20,783 bases of DNA from Melioribacter sp. Lineage in GTDB: Bacteria > Bacteroidota > Ignavibacteria > Ignavibacteriales > Melioribacteraceae. Of the stretch, positions 8,339 to 15,976 are shown one piece after another. The stretch lies in the NCBI GenBank assembly GCA_016841125.1, contig JAENZU010000006.1:1-20783 (forward strand), given 5' to 3'. A model generated the notes under the pieces. It ran no database searches and had not been told where the DNA came from. It worked only from the letters and a program-made list of their open reading frames with translations. The position numbers and the translations under genes are program-made. Each line of letters starts with the position of its first letter. The first letter of the stretch is position 1.

Positions 8339-8653
8339 ATGAAAAGCCCTAATTACGAAATCACGCTAAACAATACGCCTTACTTTACAAATTTGATAAA
8401 TGAGCTGGTTGAAACACTTTCATCTAAAAAACGATTGTTAACTAAAGTGAAATCTGCTGCTGAGTTAAACACTGTTTTAAGTTATGAAGACCGGCATCTC
8501 CTAAAACATTTAAATTCAAAAGAAGACAAAATACTGGCAGAAATTATTTTCTTGAAAGGCTGGGATACACACAAAAACGGGCATGATGAATTGTTGAGCA
8601 GCCGCTTTACCTCGCCTCATGATTTTGATGAATACCCTACAAATATACATTGA
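8339..8653 (+). CDS. Hypothetical protein, 104 aa
   Basis: Not recognised. The ORF begins at an ATG with a strong AAGGAG site at the right distance. The protein is hydrophilic and probably mostly helical: an amphipathic region LINELVETLSSKKRLLTKVKSAAELN (given here only as a description of residues 19-44) is followed by YEDRHLLKHLNSKEDKILAE and a polar tail rich in His, Asp and Pro. It has no signal peptide, no cysteine and no membrane segment. It is divergent from the EamA transporter gene and separated by 89 bp from marR, which has its own promoter, so it is probably transcribed alone. The good ribosome site is the main reason to believe it. Confidence 0.6.
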   Translation: MKSPNYEITLNNTPYFTNLINELVETLSSKKRLLTKVKSAAELNTVLSYEDRHLLKHLNSKEDKILAEIIFLKGWDTHKNGHDELLSSRFTSPHDFDEYPTNIH

Positions 8654-8696
8654 CAATTTACTATACCGGCAATCCCGGATGGGCGCAGCTTTAAAC

Positions 8697-8737
8697 TTGA
8701 CAAAGTGTCCAATATTAATTTATATTTGTATGTACAA
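8697..8737 (+). promoter_or_regulatory. marR promoter with overlapping operator-like palindrome
   Basis: TTGACA at 8697-8702 is followed by TATATTTG at 8721-8728. The latter fits the Bacteroidota -7 consensus TAnnTTTG exactly, with a TTG-type -33 element about 21 bp upstream; it also reads as a sigma70-like -35/-10 pair with an 18-bp spacer. The interrupted palindrome TTGTA-TG-TACAA (8726-8737) overlaps the end of the -7 box and the expected transcription start, as expected for autorepression by a MarR dimer. The start codon at 8743 would then be only about 8 nt from the transcription start, with no Shine-Dalgarno, so the message would be nearly leaderless. The element matches are seen; the regulatory role is inferred. 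Confidence 0.6.
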
Positions 8738-8742
8738 GCAAC

Positions 8743-9171
8743 ATGAAGAACAAAAACAACATATTGAATAACTGCTTATACTTCACTTCAAATTCTTTGG
8801 CGCGCGTAATAGGGCGAATGGCTGATGAGGAATTTAAGAAAATTGGACTTTCTCCATCACACGCATTTGTGCTTAAGCTTACAATTGAGAATCCTGGTAT
8901 TGGTCCGAAAGAACTAAGTGAAAAACTGCATCTAGCTCCTTCTACGGTTACAAGATTTGTAGATCTGCTGGTAAACAGGAAGATGGTAAGCCGAAATATC
9001 GAAGGAAAATCAGTGCGGTTGTTTTCTACAACGAAAGGTGAAGAGATGGGTGTTCCAATTTCTACAGCCTGGAAATCTTTATACGAGAGGTACAGCAGTC
9101 TAATCGGAAAGAAAAAAAGTGACGAATTAGCAAAAATGATAAGTGATGCCGCCGATTTACTTGGTGAATAA
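8743..9171 (+). CDS. MarR-family transcriptional regulator
   Basis: 142 residues, the normal MarR length. The N-terminal dimerisation helix (1-35) precedes the winged HTH: helix GPKELSEKLHL (54-64), recognition helix APSTVTRFVDLL (65-76), and wing VSRNIEGKSVRLFSTT (82-97). C-terminal helices complete the dimer interface. Cys11 is the only cysteine and lies in helix 1, a position comparable to the redox-active N-terminal cysteine of OhrR-type MarR proteins, so it may sense oxidants or electrophiles. A palindrome lies over its own promoter. It heads a cluster with two oxidoreductase genes (NmrA-like, then aldo/keto reductase), the usual pattern for a local repressor of redox or carbonyl detoxification genes. 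Confidence 0.92.
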   Translation: MKNKNNILNNCLYFTSNSLARVIGRMADEEFKKIGLSPSHAFVLKLTIENPGIGPKELSEKLHLAPSTVTRFVDLLVNRKMVSRNIEGKSVRLFSTTKGEEMGVPISTAWKSLYERYSSLIGKKKSDELAKMISDAADLLGE

Positions 9172-9221
9172 TTGATATTTCATTTAAATAATTGTTAGTA
9201 ATAAAAATAAAGGAATAAATT

Positions 9222-10106
9222 ATGTATACAATACTTGGTGCAACCGGAAATACCGGCAAACTCGTTTCTCTTTCACTCTTAAATGAGGGGAAAAATGTTC
9301 GTGTAGTCAGTCGCGATAAAGAAAAAGCAAAAGAGCTTACGGATAAAGGTGCGGAGCTTGTTTTGGGAAGTTCGACCGATTATGAAGTTTTAAATAAGGC
9401 ATTCGAAGGAGCAGAAGCGGCTTACTTGTTGATCCCGCCGAATTATTCTTCAAAAAATTTTTATCAATACCAAAAGGATTCGGCTGATGCGATTGTTAAA
9501 GCCTTAAAAAATTCATCAGTTAAATATGTTGTTTTTCTAAGCAGTGTCGGGGCTCAAATGGCTGAAGACAGTGGAGTAGTTCAGGGTCTTAAATATATGG
9601 AGCAAAAGCTGAATGAAATTGAAGGGCTGAATGTTCTTAGTCTGCGCCCAACTTATTTTATGGAAAACACTTTCGGGATGATCAATATTATTAAAAACAT
9701 GGGCGTGATGGGTTCCCCCGTAAAAGCAGATATAAAAATAAACATGATCGCTTCAGAAGATATTGGAAATTATGCAGCCCAAAGACTTCTTGCACTCGAT
9801 TTTGAAGGCAAGTCTCATCAATACTTACTCGGTCAGAGGGATCTAACTTATAAAGAAGTTGCTTCAATCCTCGGCGCGGCAATTGGGAAGTCCGATCTAA
9901 AATATATTGAATTTACACACGAAGATTTTAAAAATGGATTCATGCAGTTTGGCGCTTCAGAAAATATGACGGATCGAATGATAATTTTTATTGAAGGTGT
10001 AAATCGTGGAAAAGTTTTTGAGGGAGTTGAAAGAACTGCCGAGAGTACTACGCCCACAAGCATTGAAGAGTTCGCCAAAACTTTTGCTTTTGTTTATAAT
10101 CAATAA
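9222..10106 (+). CDS. NmrA-like NAD(P)H-binding oxidoreductase
   Basis: 294 residues. The Rossmann motif GATGNTG is at 6-12 and the basic segment VVSRDKEKAKEL follows beta2, consistent with NADP(H) preference. The strands AAYLLIPPN, YVVFLSSVGAQ and LRPTYFMENTFGM are typical of the NmrA/HSCARG-QOR2-YwnB group, which includes NADPH sensors, quinone reductases and azoreductase-like enzymes without the SDR catalytic Tyr-Lys pair. The ribosome site AAAGGA lies 7 bp before the ATG. It is 50 bp after marR and 17 bp before the aldo/keto reductase gene, so the three are likely one transcript. The substrate is unknown; a quinone or carbonyl compound is a guess from family and neighbours. Confidence 0.88.
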   Translation: MYTILGATGNTGKLVSLSLLNEGKNVRVVSRDKEKAKELTDKGAELVLGSSTDYEVLNKAFEGAEAAYLLIPPNYSSKNFYQYQKDSADAIVKALKNSSVKYVVFLSSVGAQMAEDSGVVQGLKYMEQKLNEIEGLNVLSLRPTYFMENTFGMINIIKNMGVMGSPVKADIKINMIASEDIGNYAAQRLLALDFEGKSHQYLLGQRDLTYKEVASILGAAIGKSDLKYIEFTHEDFKNGFMQFGASENMTDRMIIFIEGVNRGKVFEGVERTAESTTPTSIEEFAKTFAFVYNQ

Positions 10107-10123
10107 TCATCAGAGGAAAATTT

Positions 10124-11155
10124 ATGAAATACAAATTATTAGGAAGAAGCGGATTAAGAGTATCCGAACTTTCGCTTGGAACAATGACATTTGGTGAAGA
10201 ATGGGGTTGGGGTTCATCTAAAGAAGAAAGCAAAAAAGTATTTGACGCATACGCAAATGCCGGCGGTAATTTTATTGACACCGCGAATCGATATACCGAA
10301 GGTACCAGTGAAAAATTCGTGGGTGAATTTATTAAATCCGACAGAGATCATTTTGTTGTTGCAACTAAATATACACTATTTACCCGTCGCGACGATCCAA
10401 GTTTCAGTGGGAATCATCGGAAAAATATGATGCAGGCGGTAGAGGCAAGCTTAAAAAGATTGGGCACAGATTTTATCGATCTTTATTGGCTGCATGCATG
10501 GGATTATACTACTCCGGTTGATGAAGTGATGCGAGGGTTAGACGATTTGGTAAGCTCAGGTAAAGTTCATTACATCGGAATATCCGATACTCCGGCTTGG
10601 GTTGTTTCACAGGCGAATACTTTGGCGGATCTTAGAGGCTGGACCAAATTTGTTGCAATGCAGCTCCAATACAGCTTGGTTGAAAGAACAATAGAGAGAG
10701 AACTTATTCCAATGGCTAAAGCTCATGATTTAGCAATCACAGTTTGGGGAGCGCTCGGATCGGGTGTGCTTACTGGTAAATACAATAAAGATAAAAAATC
10801 AGAAGGACGCCTCAATCAAATGGGGGGTGTGAGTGATCGCAACTTGGCGATTGCCGAAGAAGTTGTTAAGATAAGTAAAGAATTGGGTGTAACACCATCG
10901 CAATTGGCACTTGCATGGGTTCGTGAAAAATATCATCTGAATATTCCCATTGTTGGTGCCCGCACTGTCTCTCAGCTTGAAGATAATATTGCATGTCTTG
11001 ATGTTAAAATATCCGAAGAGAGTATGAACAAGTTAGAAGAAATTAGTAAAATTGATCTGGGTTTCCCGAATAATTTTACAAGCGAACCTTTCATTTTAGA
11101 TTTAGTTTACGGAGGCACTTATGAACAAATTATTAATCACCGCCAAATAAAATAA
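10124..11155 (+). CDS. Aldo/keto reductase
   Basis: 343 residues, standard (alpha/beta)8 AKR length. The catalytic tetrad is visible: Asp52 and Tyr57 in IDTANRY, Lys82 in VATKY, and His124 in YWLHAWD. The C-terminal cofactor-binding part includes the NIPIVGARTVSQLEDN segment that contacts the NADPH phosphate. It reduces aldehydes or ketones with NADPH; the closest groups are the YajO/Tas/AKR11-12-like proteins, but the substrate cannot be assigned. A GAGGA ribosome site is 7 bp before the ATG. Last gene of the marR cluster, followed by a repeat element. Confidence 0.93.
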   Translation: MKYKLLGRSGLRVSELSLGTMTFGEEWGWGSSKEESKKVFDAYANAGGNFIDTANRYTEGTSEKFVGEFIKSDRDHFVVATKYTLFTRRDDPSFSGNHRKNMMQAVEASLKRLGTDFIDLYWLHAWDYTTPVDEVMRGLDDLVSSGKVHYIGISDTPAWVVSQANTLADLRGWTKFVAMQLQYSLVERTIERELIPMAKAHDLAITVWGALGSGVLTGKYNKDKKSEGRLNQMGGVSDRNLAIAEEVVKISKELGVTPSQLALAWVREKYHLNIPIVGARTVSQLEDNIACLDVKISEESMNKLEEISKIDLGFPNNFTSEPFILDLVYGGTYEQIINHRQIK

Positions 11156-11177
11156 TTAAGCGCCACATTGAAATTAT

Positions 11178-11302
11178 TATGAGGTTGTCTCAAAAGTATT
11201 AAAAACCGTTGAAACGGTTATAAAAAGTTGTGTTTTTCGCTTGCATTCCCACGTTTGAAAACGTGGGTTAATGCTAAAGAATCATTTTGAGCCAGCCTCA
11301 TA
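11178..11302. repeat. 125-bp MITE/REP-like element with terminal inverted repeats and two hairpins
   Basis: The ends are 18-bp inverted repeats, TATGAGGTTGTCTCAAAA on the left (11178-11195) and its near-complement on the right (11285-11302), matching at 16 of 18 positions. Inside are two perfect hairpins with the same 2-nt GA centre: AACCGTT-GA-AACGGTT (11204-11219), and CCCACGTTT-GA-AAACGTGGG (11248-11267). The second is extended by GCATT/AATGC (11243-11247 with 11270-11274) past a TT bulge. There is no coding sequence. The pattern fits a non-autonomous mobile element or a REP/BIME-like palindromic repeat moved in trans by an IS or RAYT-type transposase. No target-site duplication was identified. 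It could also act as a transcription terminator for the aldo/keto reductase gene. Confidence 0.65.
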
Positions 11303-11414
11303 TCTATTACTAATTCGGTCTGCAAGCAAGTTGAATAATATCGATGAATATTAGTTATAAGATCATCACGTTTAATAGTGGTACAGACGCAACTTTAAAG
11401 GTACAGTAGTAAAA

Positions 11415-12242
11415 TTATAATCTTAATCCGAAATTATATGCTAGTTTAACCCCAAACATTTTTCTGGAAGATTCCGGCTGGTGATAATTTTGGTCCACAT
11501 CCGATTTACCAAGCAGCCATGTTTCAAAGAAAACAGAAAGACTTGCATTCATAAATTCGCCGCCGGCTTCAATATGAATACGAGGGTTACTTTTCGGATT
11601 TAGATTTATATCAGATGGTCCGCCCTGACCACGAGAGGCAAGATCAATGTTCTCTGAAATTGACAACGGAAACTTAAATGATAAATTCGAGATCAGATTA
11701 AAATTCTTTGATAAAAGATATTTTGTTCTTCCGGCAATTTGGAGAAGGAATACAGTGTATTTTTCATCGTAACCCAATCTGCCGCCGTTATCAATGTCGC
11801 GATTCCAGTATTCCAATTCAAACCCTAATACCGGAATTAAAAACAACTTTTTATCAGGTTGAAAAACCCATCCGGCATTAGCCGCAAATTGCAGCCCGAA
11901 ATAAACTGTTGAACTCTTATAAGGAGTCTGCCCCCCTTGATTATCCTGCAGAAAGCCGTCGTAATCTACCTTGTTGAAATAGATTGAAAATTCCGCCTCG
12001 GTCATTAATTCTTTTTTTCTCAAGAAGAAAAATTTTGCGTTTGAGCCGAAACCGAACAGCATTCCGCTTTCCTCAAGAAGCTGTTTATCGTTATCATCAA
12101 ACTCTTTCCAATTGAAAGAATTCAATTTAATAAATGGTGAAATTTGTAAATCGTCTTTGGTAATTTGAGCAGAGATATCCGGCATAAGTAAGAGATGGAT
12201 CAGAAAAATAATCAAAGCCGATTGATAGATTCGATTGAACAT
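11415..12242 (-). CDS. Putative outer-membrane beta-barrel protein
   Basis: 275 residues. A signal peptide is clear: a basic start, the hydrophobic core ALIIFLIHLLLM, and a cleavage site near ISAQ (about residue 26). The mature part alternates polar and aromatic/hydrophobic residues (FSIYFNKVDYDG, STVYFGLQFAANAGWVF, NFNLISNLSFKFPL, SLSVFFETWLLG) and ends in the strand GVKLAYNFGLRL, as in 8-10-stranded OmpA/OmpW-like barrels. No cysteine or catalytic motif is visible. The ATG has a GAGGAG ribosome site 7 bp upstream. It follows gmd by 59 bp on the same strand; a shared transcript is possible, but a link to glycan synthesis is not shown. Function unknown. Confidence 0.75.
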   Translation of the reverse strand: MFNRIYQSALIIFLIHLLLMPDISAQITKDDLQISPFIKLNSFNWKEFDDNDKQLLEESGMLFGFGSNAKFFFLRKKELMTEAEFSIYFNKVDYDGFLQDNQGGQTPYKSSTVYFGLQFAANAGWVFQPDKKLFLIPVLGFELEYWNRDIDNGGRLGYDEKYTVFLLQIAGRTKYLLSKNFNLISNLSFKFPLSISENIDLASRGQGGPSDINLNPKSNPRIHIEAGGEFMNASLSVFFETWLLGKSDVDQNYHQPESSRKMFGVKLAYNFGLRL

Positions 12243-12301
12243 TTTTATCTCCTCAAAATTATCTTAAAATTTCAGAAATAGATTAAAAATAAAGGTAAAA
12301 T

Positions 12302-13408
12302 CTAGTATCCTTTTTTGGCAACTAATGTAAAATCTGCCTTTATCATTATTTGAACAAGCTCTTCAAATTTAGTTTTAGCTTTCCAGCCTAGTTCTTTTTC
12401 AGCTTTAGAAGAGTCGCCGATTAACAATTCCACTTCTGTCGGTCGGTAGTATCCGGGAGAAACTTCAACTACAAGGTCACCTTTTTTTAATTTCGTAAGT
12501 CTATCTTTGTAATCAGCCAACCAGGGCGCTTTGTTAAAATCAACAGATTTTACAAATCCTTTTTCTTTATCACCTTTGCCCTGCCATTTGAGTTCAATTC
12601 CCATTTCATTAAATGTATTGAAAACAAAATCACGAACAGTATTAGTCTCTCCGGTGGCTAAAACAAAATCATCGGCTTTCTTATGCTGAAGTATCCGCCA
12701 CATTCCTTCGCAGTATTCGGGTGCGTAACCCCAATCCCTTTTTGCATCGAGGTTTCCCAGCGTTAGTTTATCCTGATATCCTAAGGCAATTTTAGCGGCG
12801 GCGCGTGTGATTTTACGTGTTACAAAAGTTTCACCACGTCTTGGGGATTCATGATTGAATAAAATTCCGTTGCTGGCAAAAATGTTATAAGCCTCTCTAA
12901 AATTTACTATTATCCAATAACCGTAAAGCTTTGCTACACCGTAAGGTGAGCGGGGATAGAATGGAGTTTTTTCGGACTGCGGAACTTCTTGTACTTTCCC
13001 GAACAATTCACTGGTTGAAGCCTGATAAAATTTGGTTTTCTTTAACCCGACCTCTTTCAATGCATCCAAAAATCTTAAGGTTCCCAATGCATCCACTTGG
13101 GCGGTGTAATCGGGAATCTCAAATGAAACTTTAACATGGCTTTGAGCAGCGAGGTTGTAAATTTCATCCGGTTCAACTTTTTCGAGTATCCTGTTGAGAT
13201 TGCTTGTATCAACTAAATCGCCGTAATGCAGGAACATTTTATGATCCAGCAATTCGGGATTATTGTATAAATGATCAATTCTTTTCGTGTTGAAGGAACT
13301 GCTTCTGCGGATAACTCCGTGAACTTCGTATCCTTTCTTCAATAAAATTTCAGTCAAGTAACTTCCGTCTTGACCCGTAATACCTGTGATTAGTGCTTTT
13401 TTAGACAA
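12302..13408 (-). CDS. gmd: GDP-mannose 4,6-dehydratase
   Basis: 368 residues. This enzyme converts GDP-D-mannose to GDP-4-keto-6-deoxy-D-mannose in the cytoplasm, the first step to GDP-L-fucose and related deoxysugars. It is an extended SDR with GITGQDG (9-15) and active-site residues Thr132/Ser133 and Glu134 in STSELFGKVQ, and Tyr156 and Lys160 in SPYGVAKLYG. The NHESPRRGETFVTRKI segment and GNLDAKRDWG are near-diagnostic for Gmd. The start codon is TTG (13408), aligned with the MSKxALITG start of other Gmd proteins and preceded by CAGG about 7-8 bp upstream. It lies downstream of fcl and the four-helix-bundle gene on the same strand. Confidence 0.97.
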   Translation of the reverse strand: MSKKALITGITGQDGSYLTEILLKKGYEVHGVIRRSSSFNTKRIDHLYNNPELLDHKMFLHYGDLVDTSNLNRILEKVEPDEIYNLAAQSHVKVSFEIPDYTAQVDALGTLRFLDALKEVGLKKTKFYQASTSELFGKVQEVPQSEKTPFYPRSPYGVAKLYGYWIIVNFREAYNIFASNGILFNHESPRRGETFVTRKITRAAAKIALGYQDKLTLGNLDAKRDWGYAPEYCEGMWRILQHKKADDFVLATGETNTVRDFVFNTFNEMGIELKWQGKGDKEKGFVKSVDFNKAPWLADYKDRLTKLKKGDLVVEVSPGYYRPTEVELLIGDSSKAEKELGWKAKTKFEELVQIMIKADFTLVAKKGY

Positions 13409-13475
13409 TTTTATACCTGCGGTTTAGTAAATAATTAGCATGATTGAATGAATGCATAAATGCATATTGTTTGCT

Positions 13476-13913
13476 TTAAGGTTGTTTACTTTTGTTAATG
13501 TAATAATTTTTTTCCCAATCAGAGCTCTCTAATTTTTCGATTAGTGATTGATTAAACTTAATTAATTTATTTTCTAATTTGTAATGAACATCGTCATATT
13601 TTAGAAACCAATCTTCTGTAATTTGATCTGTTTTCATTAGAGCATAAATCTGAGAATAATTCTCTGATAATGAGGCAAGAGCAATTGTGACAAACTGTAT
13701 GTTCTCTTTTAATGATCTTCTAGAATAACCTTCTGCAATATTTGAGGAAACTGAAAGTGCGGAAGATTCAATTTGATTTTTGGTTCGATATGAGATATTG
13801 GATGATTCTTTCAATTTAGAATAAACCAAAGTATAAATTGCAATAGCTTCATTCCAAACCTCTAGTTTTCGGTAACCCCTGTTTATGTTCTTATTTCTAT
13901 CAACAATTCTCAT
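13476..13913 (-). CDS. Four-helix-bundle protein (23S rRNA intervening-sequence type)
   Basis: 145 residues, all helical by appearance. It carries the family signature: YRKLEVWNEAIAIYTLVY near the start, then QIESSALSVSSNIAEGYSRRS and ENIQFVTIALASLSE. Family members (TIGR02436-like) were first found in ORFs inside 23S rRNA intervening sequences, but many, like this one, are free-standing, and their function is unknown. They form small pentameric four-helix bundles. Here the gene sits between fcl and gmd, which are normally adjacent, with 46 bp and 67 bp on either side. Flanks are AT-rich with repeated ATGCAT/TGCAA words. Such genes are often found as single insertions in surface-polysaccharide clusters; mobility is suspected but not shown. 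Confidence 0.88.
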   Translation of the reverse strand: MRIVDRNKNINRGYRKLEVWNEAIAIYTLVYSKLKESSNISYRTKNQIESSALSVSSNIAEGYSRRSLKENIQFVTIALASLSENYSQIYALMKTDQITEDWFLKYDDVHYKLENKLIKFNQSLIEKLESSDWEKNYYINKSKQP

Positions 13914-13959
13914 TTTTCTTTATTCATTCATCCATGCTTTAATGCAAACATGCAATTGT

Positions 13960-14907
13960 TCACGGTCTGTTTTTTAAGTACCACCCATACGTTCTTTCAA
14001 TTCCGGTTTTGAGTGCGGTTTTATGCTGCCAGCCCAAATTGTGGAGGCGTGAAACATCGAGAAGTTTTCTCGGAGTTCCATCTGGTTTGGTTGAGTCATA
14101 TTTAATTGAACCTTCAAAGCCGACAACGGATTTTATTATTTCAGCCAACTCTGATATGGTTAAATCTTCTCCGGTGCCGATATTCAAATGAGAATACCCG
14201 TTATCGTAAAGGTCGGATGCATTGATTTTATCCATTAAAAAATGAACCGCATCTGCCAGATCTTCTACAAATAGGAATTCCCGCTTCGGAGTTCCGGTTC
14301 CCCAAACCTCAATTTCCTTCTGTTTGTTTACCTTGGCTTCGTGAACTTTACGGATAAGAGCCGGTAAAACGTGGGAAGTTTTAAGATCGAAATTATCGAA
14401 CGGACCGAATAAGTTAGTCGGCATTACCGAAAAATAATTACAGCCGTATTGTTTATAAAAATTTTCGCAAAGTTTTATACCAGCAATCTTCGCAATTGCG
14501 TAAGGTTCGTTGGTGTATTCCAAAGGTCCCGTTAAAAGATATTCTTCTTTCATCGGCTGGGGCGAGAGTTTAGGGTAAATACAAGAGCTTCCCAAAAACA
14601 ACAACTTCTCAACATTATTTTTATAAGCAGAATTTATTACGTTTGCTTCAATCATCAAATTATCATAAATAAACTCAGCGCGGTAAATATTGTTGGCTAA
14701 GATACCGCCCACTTTTGCTGCGGCTACAATTACATAGTCAGGTTTATGTTCGGCGAAAAATGCTTCTGTTTCTTTTTGGTTGATTAAATCAACCTCACTG
14801 CGGTCGGACAGAATTAAATTTTCATGCCCTTCGGAAACAAATTTGCGGCGAATTGCAGAACCGACCATCCCTCGATAACCGGCAATCATTATTTTTTTTG
14901 ATTTCAT
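13960..14907 (-). CDS. fcl: GDP-L-fucose synthase
   Basis: 315 residues, full length. It epimerises and reduces GDP-4-keto-6-deoxy-mannose to GDP-L-fucose with NADPH. It has the Rossmann motif GYRGMVG (10-16) and an active site matching E. coli Fcl numbering: Ser107 and Cys109 in LGSSCIYP, Tyr136 and Lys140 in EPYAIAK, and His179 in LKTSHVLPALIRK. The C-terminal part has the expected WGTGTPKREFLFVEDLADA motif. Together with gmd it completes GDP-fucose synthesis for surface glycans. It is separated from gmd by the four-helix-bundle gene and follows an aldo/keto reductase gene by 76 bp. Confidence 0.97.
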   Translation of the reverse strand: MKSKKIMIAGYRGMVGSAIRRKFVSEGHENLILSDRSEVDLINQKETEAFFAEHKPDYVIVAAAKVGGILANNIYRAEFIYDNLMIEANVINSAYKNNVEKLLFLGSSCIYPKLSPQPMKEEYLLTGPLEYTNEPYAIAKIAGIKLCENFYKQYGCNYFSVMPTNLFGPFDNFDLKTSHVLPALIRKVHEAKVNKQKEIEVWGTGTPKREFLFVEDLADAVHFLMDKINASDLYDNGYSHLNIGTGEDLTISELAEIIKSVVGFEGSIKYDSTKPDGTPRKLLDVSRLHNLGWQHKTALKTGIERTYGWYLKNRP

Positions 14908-14983
14908 TGGTTGAAAACTTTTGGTTTAAAGTGATTCAAATATAAGTAAAAGATGTTTAGCCGTCACTAATTAATTGGCTGAA

Positions 14984-15976
14984 CTAACCTTGTTCTTCCA
15001 TAAGATCAACTAGTTTATAAAGCTTGTCTTTATATAGATTCAGAAGATAATTTTGATCTTCGGAATCCAGCTCTGTTAAATCAGCGCTGTTCAATACTGC
15101 TTGTTCCGGCGTTTTGATACCGGGAATAACTGTCGACACACCGGGCACATTCAAAATAAAACTCATACTGAGGGATGTTTTTGAAATACCGTATTTTTCG
15201 GCAACCGGCCAAACATCATTTAAGTATTCGATTGACTTCTCCAGCATTTCAGGCGGCAATCTAAAATATCGGTGGTCATTTTTCTCGAAGCGGGTTTCTT
15301 TCGTAAATTTGCCGGTCAGCAAACCGAATTGAATCGGCATTCTTGCGATAATTCCGTATCCCCTTTCAACCGATTTTTCAATTGTGGGAAGCGCCCGCTG
15401 ATTGATAACGTTCAATACAAGCTGAAAACCATTTCCGATTTTATTTGCCATCATAAAATCGGCTTCCGGCTCCGGGTGGAAGGTGTTGAGCGACAATCCC
15501 CAATATCTAATTTTCCCCTGACTCCTAAGTTCTTCCATAGCCTCTACGCATTCACCATTTTGAAGATGAGCCAATTTAGCAGAATGAAGCTGGTAGTAAT
15601 CAATTACATCACGTTTTAATCTTTTTAAACTTTGCTCGCACGCGCGCATTATATGCTCTTTTGAATAATCGAGTAGAATCGAGTTATCATTTGCCAGCCG
15701 GTGACCAACTTTAGTAGCGATCACAACATCGGTTCTGTTGCCAAAAACATCTCCAATCAATTCTTCCGAATGTCCGAGTCCGTAAAAATCCGCTGTATCA
15801 TAAAAGTTGATTCCAATCTCGTGTGCTTTTTTAAGGGCTTTGATGGATGTTTCGACATTTACATTTCCCCAACCAATTGGGATATCACCTGCCATTGCCG
15901 GACCTCCGATACCCCAAGCGCCGAATCCTATTTCGCTGACCAAAAGGTCTGTGCTTCCAAATTTCCGTTTTTTCAT
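14984..15976 (-). CDS. Aldo/keto reductase
   Basis: 330 residues. The tetrad is Asp60 and Tyr65 in YDTADFYG, Lys89 in VIATKVG, and His131 in YYQLHSAK; the cofactor loop STVIPGIKTPEQA is near the C-terminus. The GDIPIGWGNVN insertion after the first strand is typical of one AKR subgroup found beside sugar-nucleotide and surface-sugar genes, but the substrate is unknown. It has little sequence similarity to the other reductase at 10124-11155 outside family motifs, so a recent duplication is unlikely. A GGAGG lies about 14 bp before the ATG, further than ideal. First gene of the reverse cluster leading into fcl and gmd; divergent from the cytochrome gene. Confidence 0.9.
   Translation of the reverse strand: MKKRKFGSTDLLVSEIGFGAWGIGGPAMAGDIPIGWGNVNVETSIKALKKAHEIGINFYDTADFYGLGHSEELIGDVFGNRTDVVIATKVGHRLANDNSILLDYSKEHIMRACEQSLKRLKRDVIDYYQLHSAKLAHLQNGECVEAMEELRSQGKIRYWGLSLNTFHPEPEADFMMANKIGNGFQLVLNVINQRALPTIEKSVERGYGIIARMPIQFGLLTGKFTKETRFEKNDHRYFRLPPEMLEKSIEYLNDVWPVAEKYGISKTSLSMSFILNVPGVSTVIPGIKTPEQAVLNSADLTELDSEDQNYLLNLYKDKLYKLVDLMEEQG

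Noticed and set aside
10905..10920. TTGGCACTTGCAT resembling a sigma54 promoter
   Set aside because: It is inside the aldo/keto reductase coding sequence and the spacing between the GG and GC elements is too short.
13446..13956. Terminal repeats around the four-helix-bundle gene
   Set aside because: GAATGAAT/ATTCATTC and TTTGC/GCAAA words occur on both sides but in an order that does not form true direct or inverted terminal repeats.
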